64,000 bases of DNA from Brasilonema sennae CENA114 (GCF_006968745.1 NZ_CP030118.1:2554654-2618653), one strand, 5' to 3'. Counted from the first letter of the stretch, positions 8,451-20,679 are shown. Numbers and translations: made by a program. Notes: generated by a model from the sequence alone, not told the origin.

Positions 8451-9247
8451 TACCATCTTCCTATAGCAGGTTGGACAATTGAGTCTTTCAAGTTCGCACA
8501 CCTTTAAGATGCATATTTCTTGCATTTTTGGGTTGTACCAACCAAGCTTATTTACGCAGATAATGAGTTATGTCTTGGTAAATCCCGTTGCAGTTAACAG
8601 TTAGCAGTTACCAGTTATCAATTGTTCACCCTCCGGGAACGCCCGTCCCCTACGGCGGGAGACCCGCCTGCAGTGCTGGACTCACTGTTCACCCTATGGC
8701 TAACGCCACGCCTTACGGCTATCGGGTGTGCCCAGAGCGCACGCCAGAAGGCGAACGCCAGATGCCGTGAGAGCGGAAACGCTCCTCATGCGCACTGGAC
8801 TCACTGTTCACTGTTTGAATAAATCTATGCTCTTTTAAGATAAAACATTTCAATTGAAAAAAGTATATTTTTTTGTTGGATTTTGATAAAAATATCTTAA
8901 CTTATATTCAATTTTACTTTATACTGGAAATTTTCATTTTGTAGCGAAAAATTATTTATATGACACTTTTTTTCAAAAATGATTTTTTCCATACTCTGAT
9001 TTAGTTTATATTAACATAATCTGACGGTTATTTTATCTATCATCTTTCCAAATAAAGGTTATTGGTTAACTGTTTTCTCAAAAATAGATGAGATTTCGTT
9101 TCAAAATATCTAACTCTTTCTGTAAAACATAAACAATTGAATTAAAAAATACATGATATAAAAAATAAAGGATGAAAAACAGTTGAGACGCGACAAATAA
9201 CGTCACCTGAATCATGCAGGCTAAACAATAGAAAAAAAAGATAGCTG
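8451..9247. promoter_or_regulatory. Divergent hyp/hupS control region with a repeat insert
   Basis: The interval separates the leftward hyp operon from rightward hupS and must hold both promoters. Bases 8590-8815 are a repeat block (GTTAACAGTTAGCAGTTACCAGTTATC, then GC-rich modules). Bases 8820-9240 are strongly AT-rich and gene-free. I found no perfect NtcA site (GTA-N8-TAC). The nearest is an imperfect one at 8941 (GTAGCGAAAAATTA). Individual promoters are not assigned. Confidence 0.45.
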
Positions 9248-10210
<963 letters not shown>

Positions 10211-10214
10211 TCAA

Positions 10215-10395
10215 AGTGCTTCGCACTGGGTGTAAGGGTATAAGGGTATGAGGGTGTAAGGGGTAAGAGATGAAAAGTTAAACAATCTGTTAGCAAAATA
10301 GTTCTAATCTTTTCCCCTACACCGTACACCCCTACACCCCTACACCCCTACACCCACCCCGTTGGCGCAGCCGCCCAGGGCGCTTAGGCTTGGTC
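10215..10395. repeat. hupS-hupL spacer with complementary tandem repeats (potential long hairpin)
   Basis: The left half (10229-10266) has several copies of GGGTGTAAGGGTATAAGG-like units. The right half (10313-10358) has four copies of the complementary CTACACCC unit. On the transcript they could pair into a long stem separating hupS and hupL. Similar repeat-hairpins have been described between hupS and hupL in Nostoc. An effect on the hupS:hupL mRNA ratio is inference. Confidence 0.6.
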
Positions 10396-10428
10396 ATTAG
10401 TCATTAGCATTCAAAGCACAAAGCACAA

Positions 10429-12045
<1,617 letters not shown>

Positions 12046-12514
12046 CTGCTATAGCGCTTCTCAATTGAGTGAAATACACATGTACTGTAGGGGAGCCAGT
12101 CCTGCAGGAGGGGAGCCAGCGCCTTGCGGAGCCAGTCCTGCAGGAGGTGAGACCAGTGCTGCGGGAGGGTCTCCCTCCGCAGGCATCTGGCGTTCGCCTT
12201 CTGGCGTGCGCTCTGCGCACACCCGAAGGGGTTTCCCTCCGTAGGGACCTGGCGTTGGGGTTCCCCCAAAGTCTGTCGGGGGAAGCTTCCCCCGACGAGC
12301 TTTGACCGTTGTGGCGACTGGGGGGGGTTCCCAAGGCACGTTTTCGGGGGAAGTTTCCCCCGAAAAGCTGCCGCCCCGTTGTAGCACCTGGCGTTTTCCC
12401 TCCCTAGGCATCTGGTGAGACCAGCGCTGCAGGAGGGTTTCCCTCCGTAGGCGACTGGCGAACCCGAAGGGCGTTGGGTATTGGAATGTCCACTCTACTT
12501 AATTAGACTTAAGA
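12046..12514. repeat. GC-rich interspersed repeat cluster downstream of hupL
   Basis: There is no gene. Bases 12085-12475 contain at least four copies of a module built from CCAGTCCTGCAGGAGG and TTTCCCTCCGTAGG with CTGGCGTT joins, plus inverted GGGGGAAGCTTCCCCC and GGGGGAAGTTTCCCCC palindromes (near 12279 and 12347). The same modules occur inside hypF and near 8.63 kb. Open frames here are composed of these repeats. Confidence 0.7.
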
Positions 12515-12708
12515 TCTGGAGTTTAGACTAGTTCGCGGTGCTAAACGTAAAATAGAACAAATGCACTATCATGATGTTGACCCAGCCAAGTCGAAACTTA
12601 GAAGCTATTCGCAAAAAAAACGTTGCTTTTTCTCAACTATCTCAGCTTAATGAAAGTCAACTTTGGGTCAAAAAGAGTTTCGCACTCCTAACTAGTCTAA
12701 ACTCCAGA
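12515..12708. mobile_element. MITE-like element with perfect 19-bp terminal inverted repeats
   Basis: TCTGGAGTTTAGACTAGTT at 12515-12533 is repeated as its exact reverse complement at 12690-12708, enclosing 156 bp. The interior has a frame starting at 12571 (about 48 residues, mostly polar helical) with no recognisable domain. No clear target-site duplication is seen. Size, perfect inverted ends and lack of a transposase suggest a non-autonomous transposable element. A decayed gene with its operators is an alternative. Confidence 0.55.
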
Positions 12709-12827
12709 AACTAAACATAGGACAGGTGCTGGATTTGACGTTATTTTCAGCTTACTACCTGTCCCTTTCCTTATCCCGAACTCAGGTTGCCTACCCTAAA
12801 AATAAGCTGTGAGGCTGCACTAGTCTG

Positions 12828-15110
12828 TTAAGCGCCAACGTCGAAGCGATCAAGCATCATCACTTTGTTCCAGACTGCGGCGAAGTCCTTGACCATACGC
12901 TCGTTACCATCATCAGCGCCATAGACTTCAGCAATTTGACGAAGCTCCGCGTTTGAACCGAAGATGAGATCGCAACGTGTCGCGGTGAACTTCGTTTCAC
13001 CCGTTTTGCGATCGCAGATGTTAAAAAGCATCTCGCGATTGTCTATCGGCTTCCACTCATAGTCCATACTTGTCAGGACACGGAAAAAGTCATTGGTCAA
13101 GACACCAGGTCGATCAGTGAAGCTACCGTGCTTTGAATAGTCCCAATTCTGATCGAGGGCGCGAAGTCCGCCGACGAGAACCGTCCACTCAGGCGCAGTC
13201 AACGTCAGAAGCTGCGCTCGATCAAGGAAGATTCGCTCCGGCTTCACCTTATAGCCAACCGCCTCATTGTGATAATTTCTGAAACCGTCCGAAACTGGCT
13301 TCAGCCAATTAAACATTTCAACATCTGTCAGTTCCTGAGTTGTATCCATCCGACCTGGCGTAAACGGGACGGCAACAGAAACCCCAGCGTCTTGCGCGGC
13401 TTTCTCGATCGCAGCACAGCCACCGAGGACGATAAGATCCGCCATCGAGATTTTTTTGCTGCCCGACTGAGTGCTGTTAAAGTCCGCCTGAATTGCCTCA
13501 AGGGTCGATAGGACCTCGCCGAGTTCCTGCGGCCGGTTCATTTCCCAGTCTTTCTGGGGATTGAGGCGAACGCGCGCCCCGTTTGCGCCGCCGCGCTTGT
13601 CGGAATGGCGGTGGCTCGATGCTGCTGACCAAGCGGCTGACACGAGCGCCGAAACAGAGATTCCACTCGCTAAAATCTTATCCTTGAGAAAATTGATATC
13701 GGCGACATCAACAACCTCATGATCCAGTGCTGGAATTGGATCTTGCCAAATCAGATCTTCCGCTGGGATTTCCGGACCGAGATAGCGCGTTTTCGGACCC
13801 ATATCTCGATGGATCAGCTTATACCAGGCGCGTGCGAACGCATCGCTGAAGTAATCGAAATCATCCAAGAAGTGCTGACAGATCTCGTGATAGACCGGAT
13901 CGACCTTCAAGGCAATGTCCGAAGTCATCATCATCAACGGGTGTTCGACGCCCGGTTGATGGGCATCCGGTGTCTTTGGCGCATCAGGATTGCTCGGCTT
14001 CCACTGAATGGCATCTGTTGGACTCTTTGTCTGTTCCCAGTCGTACTTAAAAAGATTGGTTAGGTAACTGTTGTCCCACTGGGTTGGGTTTGGAGTCCAT
14101 GATCCTTCAATCCCGTTCGTCATCGTATATTGGGCAAACCCAGTGCCTTCAGGGTTCTGCCACCCCAAGCCCATAGCCTGAATCGGCGCGGCTTCCGGCG
14201 CTGGACCGATCTTGTCCGGCGAGACCATGCCGTGACTTTTGCCAAAGGCATGACCACCTGCAATGAGCGCGACAGTTTCTTCGTCATTCATGCCCATACG
14301 CGCAAACGTCTCGCGAATGTCTCGCGCTGAGCCATGGGGGTCGCCTTCGGCGTTTGGACCTTCTGGATTGACGTAAATTAGCGCTTGGTGCGAAGCTGCT
14401 AGCGGGTTCTCAAGGTCGTAGTATTCCTCGTTCGGCTTCCCAACCCACCGAATCGTGCGAGTGACCATCTCGTCAGGATGACCAGGGTATTCCTTGATAT
14501 CGTCAATCGGATCGCCGTTCCAGAACTCCGGTCCCCAGTAGATCGCGCGATCTGCCTCCCAGGCATCAATGCGACCGCCACCAAAACCGAAGGTCTTAAA
14601 CCCCATGATTTCGAGCGCGCAGTTGCCAGTCAGAGTCATCAAATCAGCCCAGCTTAGTGCCGCACCATATTTCTGCTTGATTGGCCAGAGCAGCCGTCGT
14701 GATTTATCTGTGTTCCCATTGTCCCACCACGAATTGATTGGTGCAAAGCGTTGCATACCCTGAGACGCTCCGCCCCGACCGTCTGCGATCCGGTAGGTGC
14801 CTGCGGCGTGCCACGCCATGCGAATCATTTGAGGTCCATAATTACCATAGTCGGCTGGCCACCAGTCCTTCGAATCGGTTAGCAGCGCTTTGATATCGCT
14901 CTTCAACTGTTCGAAGTCAATTTTCGCGAAGGCTCCCTTGTAATCGAAATCTCGCAGCGGGTTAGCTTGGGGCAAATTTTGGTGAAGTAGCTCGACCTGA
15001 AGTCGGTTCGGCCACCAATCATCAGTTTGCGGCTTGGAGCCGAGCGCACCGCCAATGCGGCTTCCACGGAAAGGACATTGTGCAGGATTGGTAGGAGGGT
15101 TGTTATTCAT
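12828..15110 (-). CDS. katG: Catalase-peroxidase KatG
   Basis: KatG is a bifunctional haem enzyme removing H2O2. The 760-residue length and two-domain layout are typical. The distal triad Arg97-Trp100-His101 lies in [13 protein letters not shown], and proximal His287 in [10 protein letters not shown]. The residues forming the Met-Tyr-Trp cross-link required for catalase activity are all present (Trp100, Tyr246, Met272), with spacing like the Mycobacterium enzyme. The second, inactive domain follows from about residue 440. The gene looks GC-richer and uses C/G-ending codons more than its neighbours, which may indicate horizontal acquisition. Protection of nitrogenase from peroxide is plausible but inferred. 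Confidence 0.96.
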   Translation of the reverse strand: MNNNPPTNPAQCPFRGSRIGGALGSKPQTDDWWPNRLQVELLHQNLPQANPLRDFDYKGAFAKIDFEQLKSDIKALLTDSKDWWPADYGNYGPQMIRMAWHAAGTYRIADGRGGASQGMQRFAPINSWWDNGNTDKSRRLLWPIKQKYGAALSWADLMTLTGNCALEIMGFKTFGFGGGRIDAWEADRAIYWGPEFWNGDPIDDIKEYPGHPDEMVTRTIRWVGKPNEEYYDLENPLAASHQALIYVNPEGPNAEGDPHGSARDIRETFARMGMNDEETVALIAGGHAFGKSHGMVSPDKIGPAPEAAPIQAMGLGWQNPEGTGFAQYTMTNGIEGSWTPNPTQWDNSYLTNLFKYDWEQTKSPTDAIQWKPSNPDAPKTPDAHQPGVEHPLMMMTSDIALKVDPVYHEICQHFLDDFDYFSDAFARAWYKLIHRDMGPKTRYLGPEIPAEDLIWQDPIPALDHEVVDVADINFLKDKILASGISVSALVSAAWSAASSHRHSDKRGGANGARVRLNPQKDWEMNRPQELGEVLSTLEAIQADFNSTQSGSKKISMADLIVLGGCAAIEKAAQDAGVSVAVPFTPGRMDTTQELTDVEMFNWLKPVSDGFRNYHNEAVGYKVKPERIFLDRAQLLTLTAPEWTVLVGGLRALDQNWDYSKHGSFTDRPGVLTNDFFRVLTSMDYEWKPIDNREMLFNICDRKTGETKFTATRCDLIFGSNAELRQIAEVYGADDGNERMVKDFAAVWNKVMMLDRFDVGA

Positions 15111-15375
15111 AGAGTCCAGTCCCTTCTTGAGGTCTATTTGCCTAGCTTGCTTACTTTTTTTACTGCTTCGCTCAACATCTAGGTTATCATTCTATTGTGA
15201 GCGGTCAAGATACTGTTGGCGAAACATTACTTAACATTTGAAGACAAACCTATACGGTGTATGACATGGGAATGAACTATGGGCTTTACCATGTCATACA
15301 TGAATAACTCCAGTTAAGATGGTAATGGTGGGTTTATTTCCCATTATCCATTACCAATTACCGAATCCTTAATAG

Positions 15376-16410
15376 TTACTGGTTCTGGGTATCACTTTTT
15401 TGTTGGCTACTTGAGAGTGTTGGTTCAAAAATCAGATACGTCCCTCCTAATCCTTCCACAATTGTGCGAGTATTAGCAACCATCATTTTTTGGTAAGTGT
15501 CTGCTTCGCTTCCTGGCGCACCTAAGTTATTAACAAATAGCTTTCTTTGTGACACTTTCGCTTTTGTATTTTGAGTCACAGAGTTAATCCAATTAGAGTT
15601 GTTTGTTGTTGTTTCTGTAAAAAGCGTAGGAATCTTAGATTCTTTAATGTATGTAGCCAGTGATTCTATTCGTGTTGCACTCGGTTTTTCTCTATCGCTT
15701 ATGGCTTCTAGAGCAGATGTATAAGAAAGACCGTATGCTTTGGCATAATAACCCATTGCATCATGAGTTGTTACTAATTCGCGTTGTTTGGCAGGTACAC
15801 TAGAAATTCTTGACTTAATCCAACCATCTAGTTTTGTGAGTTCATTTTTAACTTTTTCTGCGTTTTTACTATATAAGGAAGTATTTTCTGGAACTGCTTT
15901 ACTCAGGTTATTGCTAATAACATTTACCATCCTGATACCATTTTTCGCATTGTGCCAAACATAAGGATCAGATACTGTTTTCTCCTCTTCTTCAAACTTT
16001 AGCGGCTGAGGAACAGCACGTTGAGCAACTGCGATTTTTGCCCCACTATTTTTACTCGCCTTGATCAGCTTGACTACACTAGGTTCTAAATTGTATCCAC
16101 TGAAAAGAATCAATTTAGCTTGCTCGATGGCTTCTTGATCTTCTGGTTTTTGTTGATAAAAGTAGGGATTTGTATCAGGGGGAATTAGGCAGGTGAGATT
16201 AATTGTCTCCTGTGCTATTTGCTTGGTTAAGTCACACAATATACTTGTTGTTGCTACGACTTTAGGAAGATTAGCATTGTGTTCACTGGAGTTGAGAGTG
16301 CCAGTAGAAGTGTTTGCCATACTACCTAAATTATGACACCCAAACAATCCAAGAGTAAAAGCAACGAGAGCAGCACGTAATGGTTGGATTAATTGTAACT
16401 TTCTTGACAT
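15376..16410 (-). CDS. Metal ABC transporter solute-binding lipoprotein (Zn/Mn, ZnuA/MntC family)
   Basis: The 344-residue protein starts at the ATG at 16410. A longer start at 16434 would add eight residues before the signal. A hydrophobic segment ends in LFGC, a lipobox, so the mature protein is lipid-anchored outside the plasma membrane. The family pattern is clear: VVATTSILCDLTKQIA, a metal-ligand His in DPYVWHNAKN, VTTHDAMGYYAKAYG and a late ETTTNNSN segment. No permease or ATPase is adjacent. Its place beside Zur-box genes suggests zinc, but manganese cannot be excluded. No good Zur palindrome lies directly upstream. Confidence 0.85.
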   Translation of the reverse strand: MSRKLQLIQPLRAALVAFTLGLFGCHNLGSMANTSTGTLNSSEHNANLPKVVATTSILCDLTKQIAQETINLTCLIPPDTNPYFYQQKPEDQEAIEQAKLILFSGYNLEPSVVKLIKASKNSGAKIAVAQRAVPQPLKFEEEEKTVSDPYVWHNAKNGIRMVNVISNNLSKAVPENTSLYSKNAEKVKNELTKLDGWIKSRISSVPAKQRELVTTHDAMGYYAKAYGLSYTSALEAISDREKPSATRIESLATYIKESKIPTLFTETTTNNSNWINSVTQNTKAKVSQRKLFVNNLGAPGSEADTYQKMMVANTRTIVEGLGGTYLIFEPTLSSSQQKSDTQNQ

Positions 16411-16653
16411 AAATACTTCTATAAGAACAAACACAATAATAATGGTGTATCTTCCTTTTAGGAGTTGTTTTTACCAGCTATATTGTGCACCTTTAGGCAA
16501 TTATAGAAAAATTCTCATAAACGAAACCCCCCTGTTTCACTACTCCTACTAATTTCCTCATGTCGGGATAAACAAGGAAAACTTCTTAGTGGAGGATGAA
16601 ACAAGGGGTATCGTAGCTTTACTGTTCTTTGTTCTTTTACAGGAAGTTTAGTG

Positions 16654-17043
16654 TTAGCAGTCTACTAATTCTGGTGTTTGGTTAAGAATTTGACTCTTAA
16701 TGGAAATAAAATCTTGGTAAGCAGCAGAATCTAATCTATTTGGGTGAAAGACAGCAACGCTGTGACAATTCTGAAATGCCAATTTGATACCAAAATAACG
16801 CTCAACTGCTCCACGTATAGCATCTCCACCCATCATCCGCAATAATTGAGCGCGTGCTTTCTCACTTGGTGGTGCTACAGCATGATTAGCCCATTCTTCT
16901 CCTCTTGCCAAACGTTCAGCCAAACCCTCAACCACACTCCAAGCATAAGGTAACGACTCTCTAATGGTGGCTACAAAATCTGCTTCGTTAACTTGACCTG
17001 CTTTTGCTTGTTCAATGAGATGCACACTCACGTTTAGAGACAT
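16654..17043 (-). CDS. SCO5389-like small protein under a Zur-type box
   Basis: The 129-residue protein has the pattern MSLNVS, an acidic helix, SLPYAWSVV, RAQLLRMMGGDAIRGAVERYFGIKLAFQNCHSVAVF and a C-terminal NQTPELVDC. I recognise this as the family typified by Streptomyces SCO5389. Its biochemical role is not established to my knowledge. Conserved Cys (QNCH and the terminal DC) and His could bind metal. A GATAAT-NATTATC-type palindrome lies about 55 bp upstream, linking it to zinc starvation with the neighbouring lipoprotein and GTPase. Confidence 0.7.
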   Translation of the reverse strand: MSLNVSVHLIEQAKAGQVNEADFVATIRESLPYAWSVVEGLAERLARGEEWANHAVAPPSEKARAQLLRMMGGDAIRGAVERYFGIKLAFQNCHSVAVFHPNRLDSAAYQDFISIKSQILNQTPELVDC

Positions 17044-17095
17044 ATATCTTTCCTTTGGTGAACATTCGAGTCAACTGTGAGTCAATTCCTGAACA

Positions 17096-17110
17096 TAATA
17101 ATCATTATCG
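17096..17110. promoter_or_regulatory. Zur-type palindrome upstream of the SCO5389-like gene
   Basis: ATAATCATTAT at 17098-17108 is a perfect inverted repeat inside TAATAATCATTATCG. It differs from the full GATAATCATTATC palindrome at one edge base. It sits just upstream of the leftward gene starting at 17043. The Fur consensus overlaps with this pattern, so regulator identity is inferred from gene content. Confidence 0.6.
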
Positions 17111-17283
17111 ATCAGGATATTGACATCATCGCAAAGAAAAGTAACATTCCACAAAAAAGATTAATGCCCTTGGCAAAAAATTTAACATTATAATGATGGC
17201 TGCCTGAAAACTTTGTGGCTATGCCTACGGCACGCACTCGCGTTCAGGCTAGGGATGCTTGAAAATAGAATTCAGCAATTCCT

Positions 17284-18363
17284 TTATTTATTCCCAAAAC
17301 CTTGACCACGCTTCGTTTTTGACCAAACAAACAACTCACCATTTTCACCACCTGCAGCAAGTTGGTTACCTTGGGGATGCCAAGCGAGTGTTGAAAACCC
17401 GGATGAAACACCTGTAAGAATTTGAGAGACTTCCTTTGCTTTTTTCCACAGACAAATCCAGCCATCAGCAGCAGCGGAAGCAAGCAGAAAGCTTTTAGGT
17501 GCAAAGGCGATCGCCTGAATGATATCAACATGATTCGTTAAGACTGTTGCTTCCCAACCCAAGGAGTCATCCGCCTGCTTCTCCCACACAACAATACCAT
17601 CAACACTGGAACAGGCGACCAGAGGTGCACCTTGTTGAGTCGCTAATTCTGACCATGCAATTTGGCGAATTTTGCCAGGAAAACCTTGCATAAGCCAAGG
17701 TTGGGCTTCGCCGTCAGAGGATAACATCTGCGATTCCACAACAGTAATGCTACGATCCATATTACCAGAGGCAAGGTATTTCCCATCCGGCGACCAAGCT
17801 ATTGCTACACTGACAGAAGGTATATCTAGGATGTACGGGTCTTCATCCCAGTTTTGAGAGTCCCATATCTTGACTCCCAGGTAACCGCCAATGGCTAAGT
17901 ACTCTCCATCGTCACGCCAATCAATACCCAAAACCGACGAGGCATCAAAATTCAAGGTGACGACTATTTCACGAGTATCAGCATTCCATACTTGAACATA
18001 ACGCCCTAAGCTGAAAGCGAGATGATTGTCCGTCGGACTCCATGCTAGCTTATCAACCCACGCGGGAGAATTTTCTAAAGTGGCGATTAATTCGCTTTCT
18101 CGCCAAATTTTTACCTTTCCATCTTGTCCGCCAACGGCTAAAAATTGTCCATCTTTGGAAAAGGCGGCACAATTTACTGATTCACCTTTACCAGTTTGTA
18201 AAGTTGTCAGATCACCATCTTGCCACAGCACAACTTCACCAGCAGCAGAAGTTGCTGCTAGAGTTGTACCTTTTGGGGACCAGGCGATCGCTGTAACATA
18301 ATCCGAAAGCGTCCCCGAATATTGCTGTTCAAATTGCTTGGAGTTGAGGGTTGGGCGGTTCAT
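17284..18363 (-). CDS. WD40 beta-propeller protein
   Basis: The 359-residue protein has about seven blades, each ending in a VxxW(Q/R/E/K) segment after an SPDG/SPKG/SKDG-type turn (GEVVLWQDG, GKVKIWRES, YVQVWNAD, VKIWDSQ, IVVWEKQ, WICLWKKA, LFVWSK). It has no signal peptide. It lies 104 bp downstream of the COG0523 GTPase gene on the same strand and is probably co-transcribed from the Zur-box promoter at 19462. WD40 proteins near such GTPases may act as scaffolds or zinc-enzyme partners. No specific function is known. Confidence 0.8.
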   Translation of the reverse strand: MNRPTLNSKQFEQQYSGTLSDYVTAIAWSPKGTTLAATSAAGEVVLWQDGDLTTLQTGKGESVNCAAFSKDGQFLAVGGQDGKVKIWRESELIATLENSPAWVDKLAWSPTDNHLAFSLGRYVQVWNADTREIVVTLNFDASSVLGIDWRDDGEYLAIGGYLGVKIWDSQNWDEDPYILDIPSVSVAIAWSPDGKYLASGNMDRSITVVESQMLSSDGEAQPWLMQGFPGKIRQIAWSELATQQGAPLVACSSVDGIVVWEKQADDSLGWEATVLTNHVDIIQAIAFAPKSFLLASAAADGWICLWKKAKEVSQILTGVSSGFSTLAWHPQGNQLAAGGENGELFVWSKTKRGQGFGNK

Positions 18364-18467
18364 GGTTGTGTATGGAAGATTAGGGGGATGAGGAAGATTA
18401 TGAGGGAAGGAGGGAGGAAAGGATATTTTTCCTCACTTTCTCACGAATGGACTCCCTCATCTTTTCT

Positions 18468-19439
18468 TCACGCCAAGCAAGCGAGAAAATCTTGTTTGAG
18501 TTGGGCTTCGTCCAAGTTCCGACCGATGAAAACCAGTTCGTTTTTGCGGGTTTCACCTTCTTTCCAAGGACGATCCGGTTTTCCGTCAAATAACATATGT
18601 ACCCCTTGGAATACAAAACGGTTATCTTCCCCAGCAATATTCAAAATACCTTTCATACGGAAGATATCTGGTCCTTGGGTACGCAGTAACTCTCCCATCC
18701 AATCATTTAACTTGTCGCCATTGAGTGCGCCTTCTGCTACCAAAGCTACAGAGAAAACAGTTTCGTCATGTTGATGCGCGTCTTCACCCAGAAATTCTGG
18801 ATCAATTTCTAAGGCGCGGTTAAGGTCAAAAGCTTTCACACCCAACAAAGCATCCATTGATACCTCAGATTCACGGGTACGGTAAATTTTAGCCATAGCA
18901 TTCATCCCCCGAATCCGTTTTTCTAGCTCATCAAGCTGTTCTGGTGGCACTAAATCGGTTTTATTTAATAAAATCACATCGGCAAAGGCAATCTGTTCTT
19001 GTGCTTCATCGGCATCCCAGTGCTGCCATATATGCTTAGCATCCACCACCGTCACCACAGCATCTAACTCTAGCTGTTCGCGCATATCTTCATCCATAAA
19101 AAAGGTCTGAATCACTGGCGCGGGGTCAGCTAAACCTGTGGTTTCTATGACTAAGTGGTCAAATTTATGACGACGCTTCATCAAATTACCGATGATACGA
19201 ATTAAATCGCCACGCACTGTACAACAGATGCAGCCGTTGTTCATTTCAAAGATTTCTTCATCCGTATCAATAACCAATTGATTATCAATACCCACTTCTC
19301 CAAATTCGTTGACAATCACAGCAACTTTCTTGCCATGTTCGTGGGTGAGGATGCGATTTAACAGTGTTGTTTTGCCTGCTCCCAAGTAGCCAGTCAGAAC
19401 AGTAACGGGGACTGAATCTGTTATTACCTCAGCAACCAT
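18468..19439 (-). CDS. COG0523/CobW-family GTPase (zinc metallochaperone type)
   Basis: The 323-residue protein has a P-loop GYLGAGKTTLLNRIL (about residues 17-31), the invariant metal-binding motif CICC in NNGCICCTVRGD, ETTGLADP, and the guanine-specificity motif LNKTDLV. A CobW C-terminal domain follows. COG0523 GTPases deliver metals to target proteins, and Zur-controlled members act in zinc starvation (ZNG1/ZigA type). A perfect GATAATCATTATC palindrome 23-35 bp upstream of the start supports the zinc role over cobalamin synthesis. It is the first gene of a likely two-gene operon with the WD40 protein. Confidence 0.9.
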   Translation of the reverse strand: MVAEVITDSVPVTVLTGYLGAGKTTLLNRILTHEHGKKVAVIVNEFGEVGIDNQLVIDTDEEIFEMNNGCICCTVRGDLIRIIGNLMKRRHKFDHLVIETTGLADPAPVIQTFFMDEDMREQLELDAVVTVVDAKHIWQHWDADEAQEQIAFADVILLNKTDLVPPEQLDELEKRIRGMNAMAKIYRTRESEVSMDALLGVKAFDLNRALEIDPEFLGEDAHQHDETVFSVALVAEGALNGDKLNDWMGELLRTQGPDIFRMKGILNIAGEDNRFVFQGVHMLFDGKPDRPWKEGETRKNELVFIGRNLDEAQLKQDFLACLA

Positions 19440-19461
19440 GCCCTAGCCTCTTTCCTGTATA

Positions 19462-19474
19462 GATAATCATTATC
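19462..19474. promoter_or_regulatory. Zur box upstream of the COG0523 GTPase gene
   Basis: GATAATCATTATC is a perfect 13-bp inverted repeat about an A/T-rich centre. It lies 23-35 bp upstream of the leftward GTPase start, a position suited to blocking RNA polymerase when zinc is plentiful. Confidence 0.75.
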
Positions 19475-19645
19475 GCCTATCTTAATCGCTTTATATTTTA
19501 ATGACGACTTGTTGCTGAATAAGATTCTGGAAAAATAACAAGAGAATGATGGTATTTTTTATACACTTAATTATTAGCACTCTAGCGCAAAAGAATAGCT
19601 TGAGCATTTCTTTATAAATTCTTAATGTTTGGAAAATCAAATATT

Positions 19646-19662
19646 ATGATAATCATTATCAT
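19646..19662. promoter_or_regulatory. Zur box upstream of the PEP-CTERM protein gene
   Basis: ATGATAATCATTATCAT is a perfect 17-bp palindrome, 31 bp before the GTG start of the rightward gene at 19693. It is the best of the three sites. Together with the site at 19462 it frames the divergent promoters of the GTPase and PEP-CTERM genes. Confidence 0.8.
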
Positions 19663-19692
19663 AAAGTAGAAATTACATTCAAATGGAGAAGC

Positions 19693-20640
19693 GTGGTGAT
19701 TGCAAGTAACAAAACCTGCTTTCTAAAGCAGAAAACTCAAACAGGGAAAGCATTTGCGTCTATTGCAGTGAGCTTTTTAGTGACGACACCTCTAGTTCTA
19801 TCCACCGCCTTGACATCAGCACAGGCTGATGAAGGTCACACTCACACTGATGAAACTGAATATTTTGTAGGGTTAGATACTTTGCAAGTTCTTACTAGCG
19901 GTACATACGCTGGATTGGAAAACCCTAACTACAATCGTCTGACCTTTCTATACGCACATCGCGAAGAAAACCCTACAACTAACCATTTCCATGGTATCGG
20001 TGCTTACAGCTATTCAGGCTCAAAAGACAGTCCGACTATTACTTCAACCAACACAAATAACAGAATTCCTGAACCATACACTCAACAATCGCCCCTGACA
20101 TTATTACCAGGAACAGGAGTTTTTAGTGGTCGCTTAGTCAGCACTCCCACAAACGAGGAATATAGCAATCTAAAGACACAACCTGTGCTATCTCTGAAAA
20201 ATTCTACCGAATCAGAAGACCAGTATCTGTTTAATAGCAGTAATAGGCGTTGGCAGGGGTCGCTTCAGGGAGCAACGACTGGTTTGCAACTGGTATCAAT
20301 TAGTGACGGTTTAAATGTTACTGATAAGTCAGGGTCGAATCTATTTAACTCTGTTGGCGATATTTACACTGTCGGCAGTAGTGATAATTTTTACTTTAAT
20401 CCTACATTTTGGACTAATGCGACTGCGCCACTAGGAACATACTCAGCGACATTCAAACTTATAGATAACGGTACTACTAATAACCGCACAGCTCTGGGCG
20501 AGTCTGGCACTTTCAGTTTTGATTTTAAAGTGGAGAAAGTGCCTGAACCTACAACCACAATTGGGCTAGGTGTTCTTGGGGTAGTCGCACTTTCTCTTTC
20601 TCGGCAAAGGAAGCGTATTGGTAACGAACGGATGAACTAA
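19693..20640 (+). CDS. Zur-regulated PEP-CTERM surface protein (all3515-like family)
   Basis: The 315-residue protein starts at a GTG with GGAG 6 bp upstream. It has a signal peptide (hydrophobic about residues 22-42, then AQADEGHTHTDE). The His/Asp-rich mature N-terminus could bind zinc. A C-terminal PEP-CTERM sorting tail follows: VPEPTT, a hydrophobic helix (IGLGVLGVVALSLS), then RQRKR. I match it to the family named after Anabaena all3515, described as Zur-repressed, and the perfect upstream palindrome agrees. A role in zinc capture at the cell surface is inferred. A strong hairpin follows the stop. Confidence 0.82.
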   Translation: MVIASNKTCFLKQKTQTGKAFASIAVSFLVTTPLVLSTALTSAQADEGHTHTDETEYFVGLDTLQVLTSGTYAGLENPNYNRLTFLYAHREENPTTNHFHGIGAYSYSGSKDSPTITSTNTNNRIPEPYTQQSPLTLLPGTGVFSGRLVSTPTNEEYSNLKTQPVLSLKNSTESEDQYLFNSSNRRWQGSLQGATTGLQLVSISDGLNVTDKSGSNLFNSVGDIYTVGSSDNFYFNPTFWTNATAPLGTYSATFKLIDNGTTNNRTALGESGTFSFDFKVEKVPEPTTTIGLGVLGVVALSLSRQRKRIGNERMN

Positions 20641-20646
20641 ACAACA

Positions 20647-20679
20647 AGATTGCCGACTTCTTAGGAAAGTCGGCAATCT
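20647..20679. terminator. Hairpin between convergent PEP-CTERM and hydrolase genes
   Basis: AGATTGCCGACTT (20647-20659) pairs with AAGTCGGCAATCT (20667-20679) in a perfect 13-bp stem with a 7-base loop. It lies just past the PEP-CTERM gene stop and before the end of the opposing hydrolase gene. The following T-run is poor, so it may be a bidirectional stop or an RNA-stabilising hairpin. Confidence 0.65.

Noticed and set aside
8029..8507. Plus-strand open frames inside the TPR gene
   Set aside because: They lie fully antisense to a well-supported TPR protein, have no ribosome-binding site and biased composition (Ser/Cys-rich).
8930..8960. NtcA site upstream of hupS
   Set aside because: GTAGCGAAAAATTA matches only one half of GTA-N8-TAC, so it is not reported as a site.
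12061..12411. Overlapping frames of 80-167 residues on both strands downstream of hupL
   Set aside because: They are composed of the repeated GCAGGAGG/TTTCCCTCC modules, so the long frames are by-products of GC-rich repeats lacking stops.
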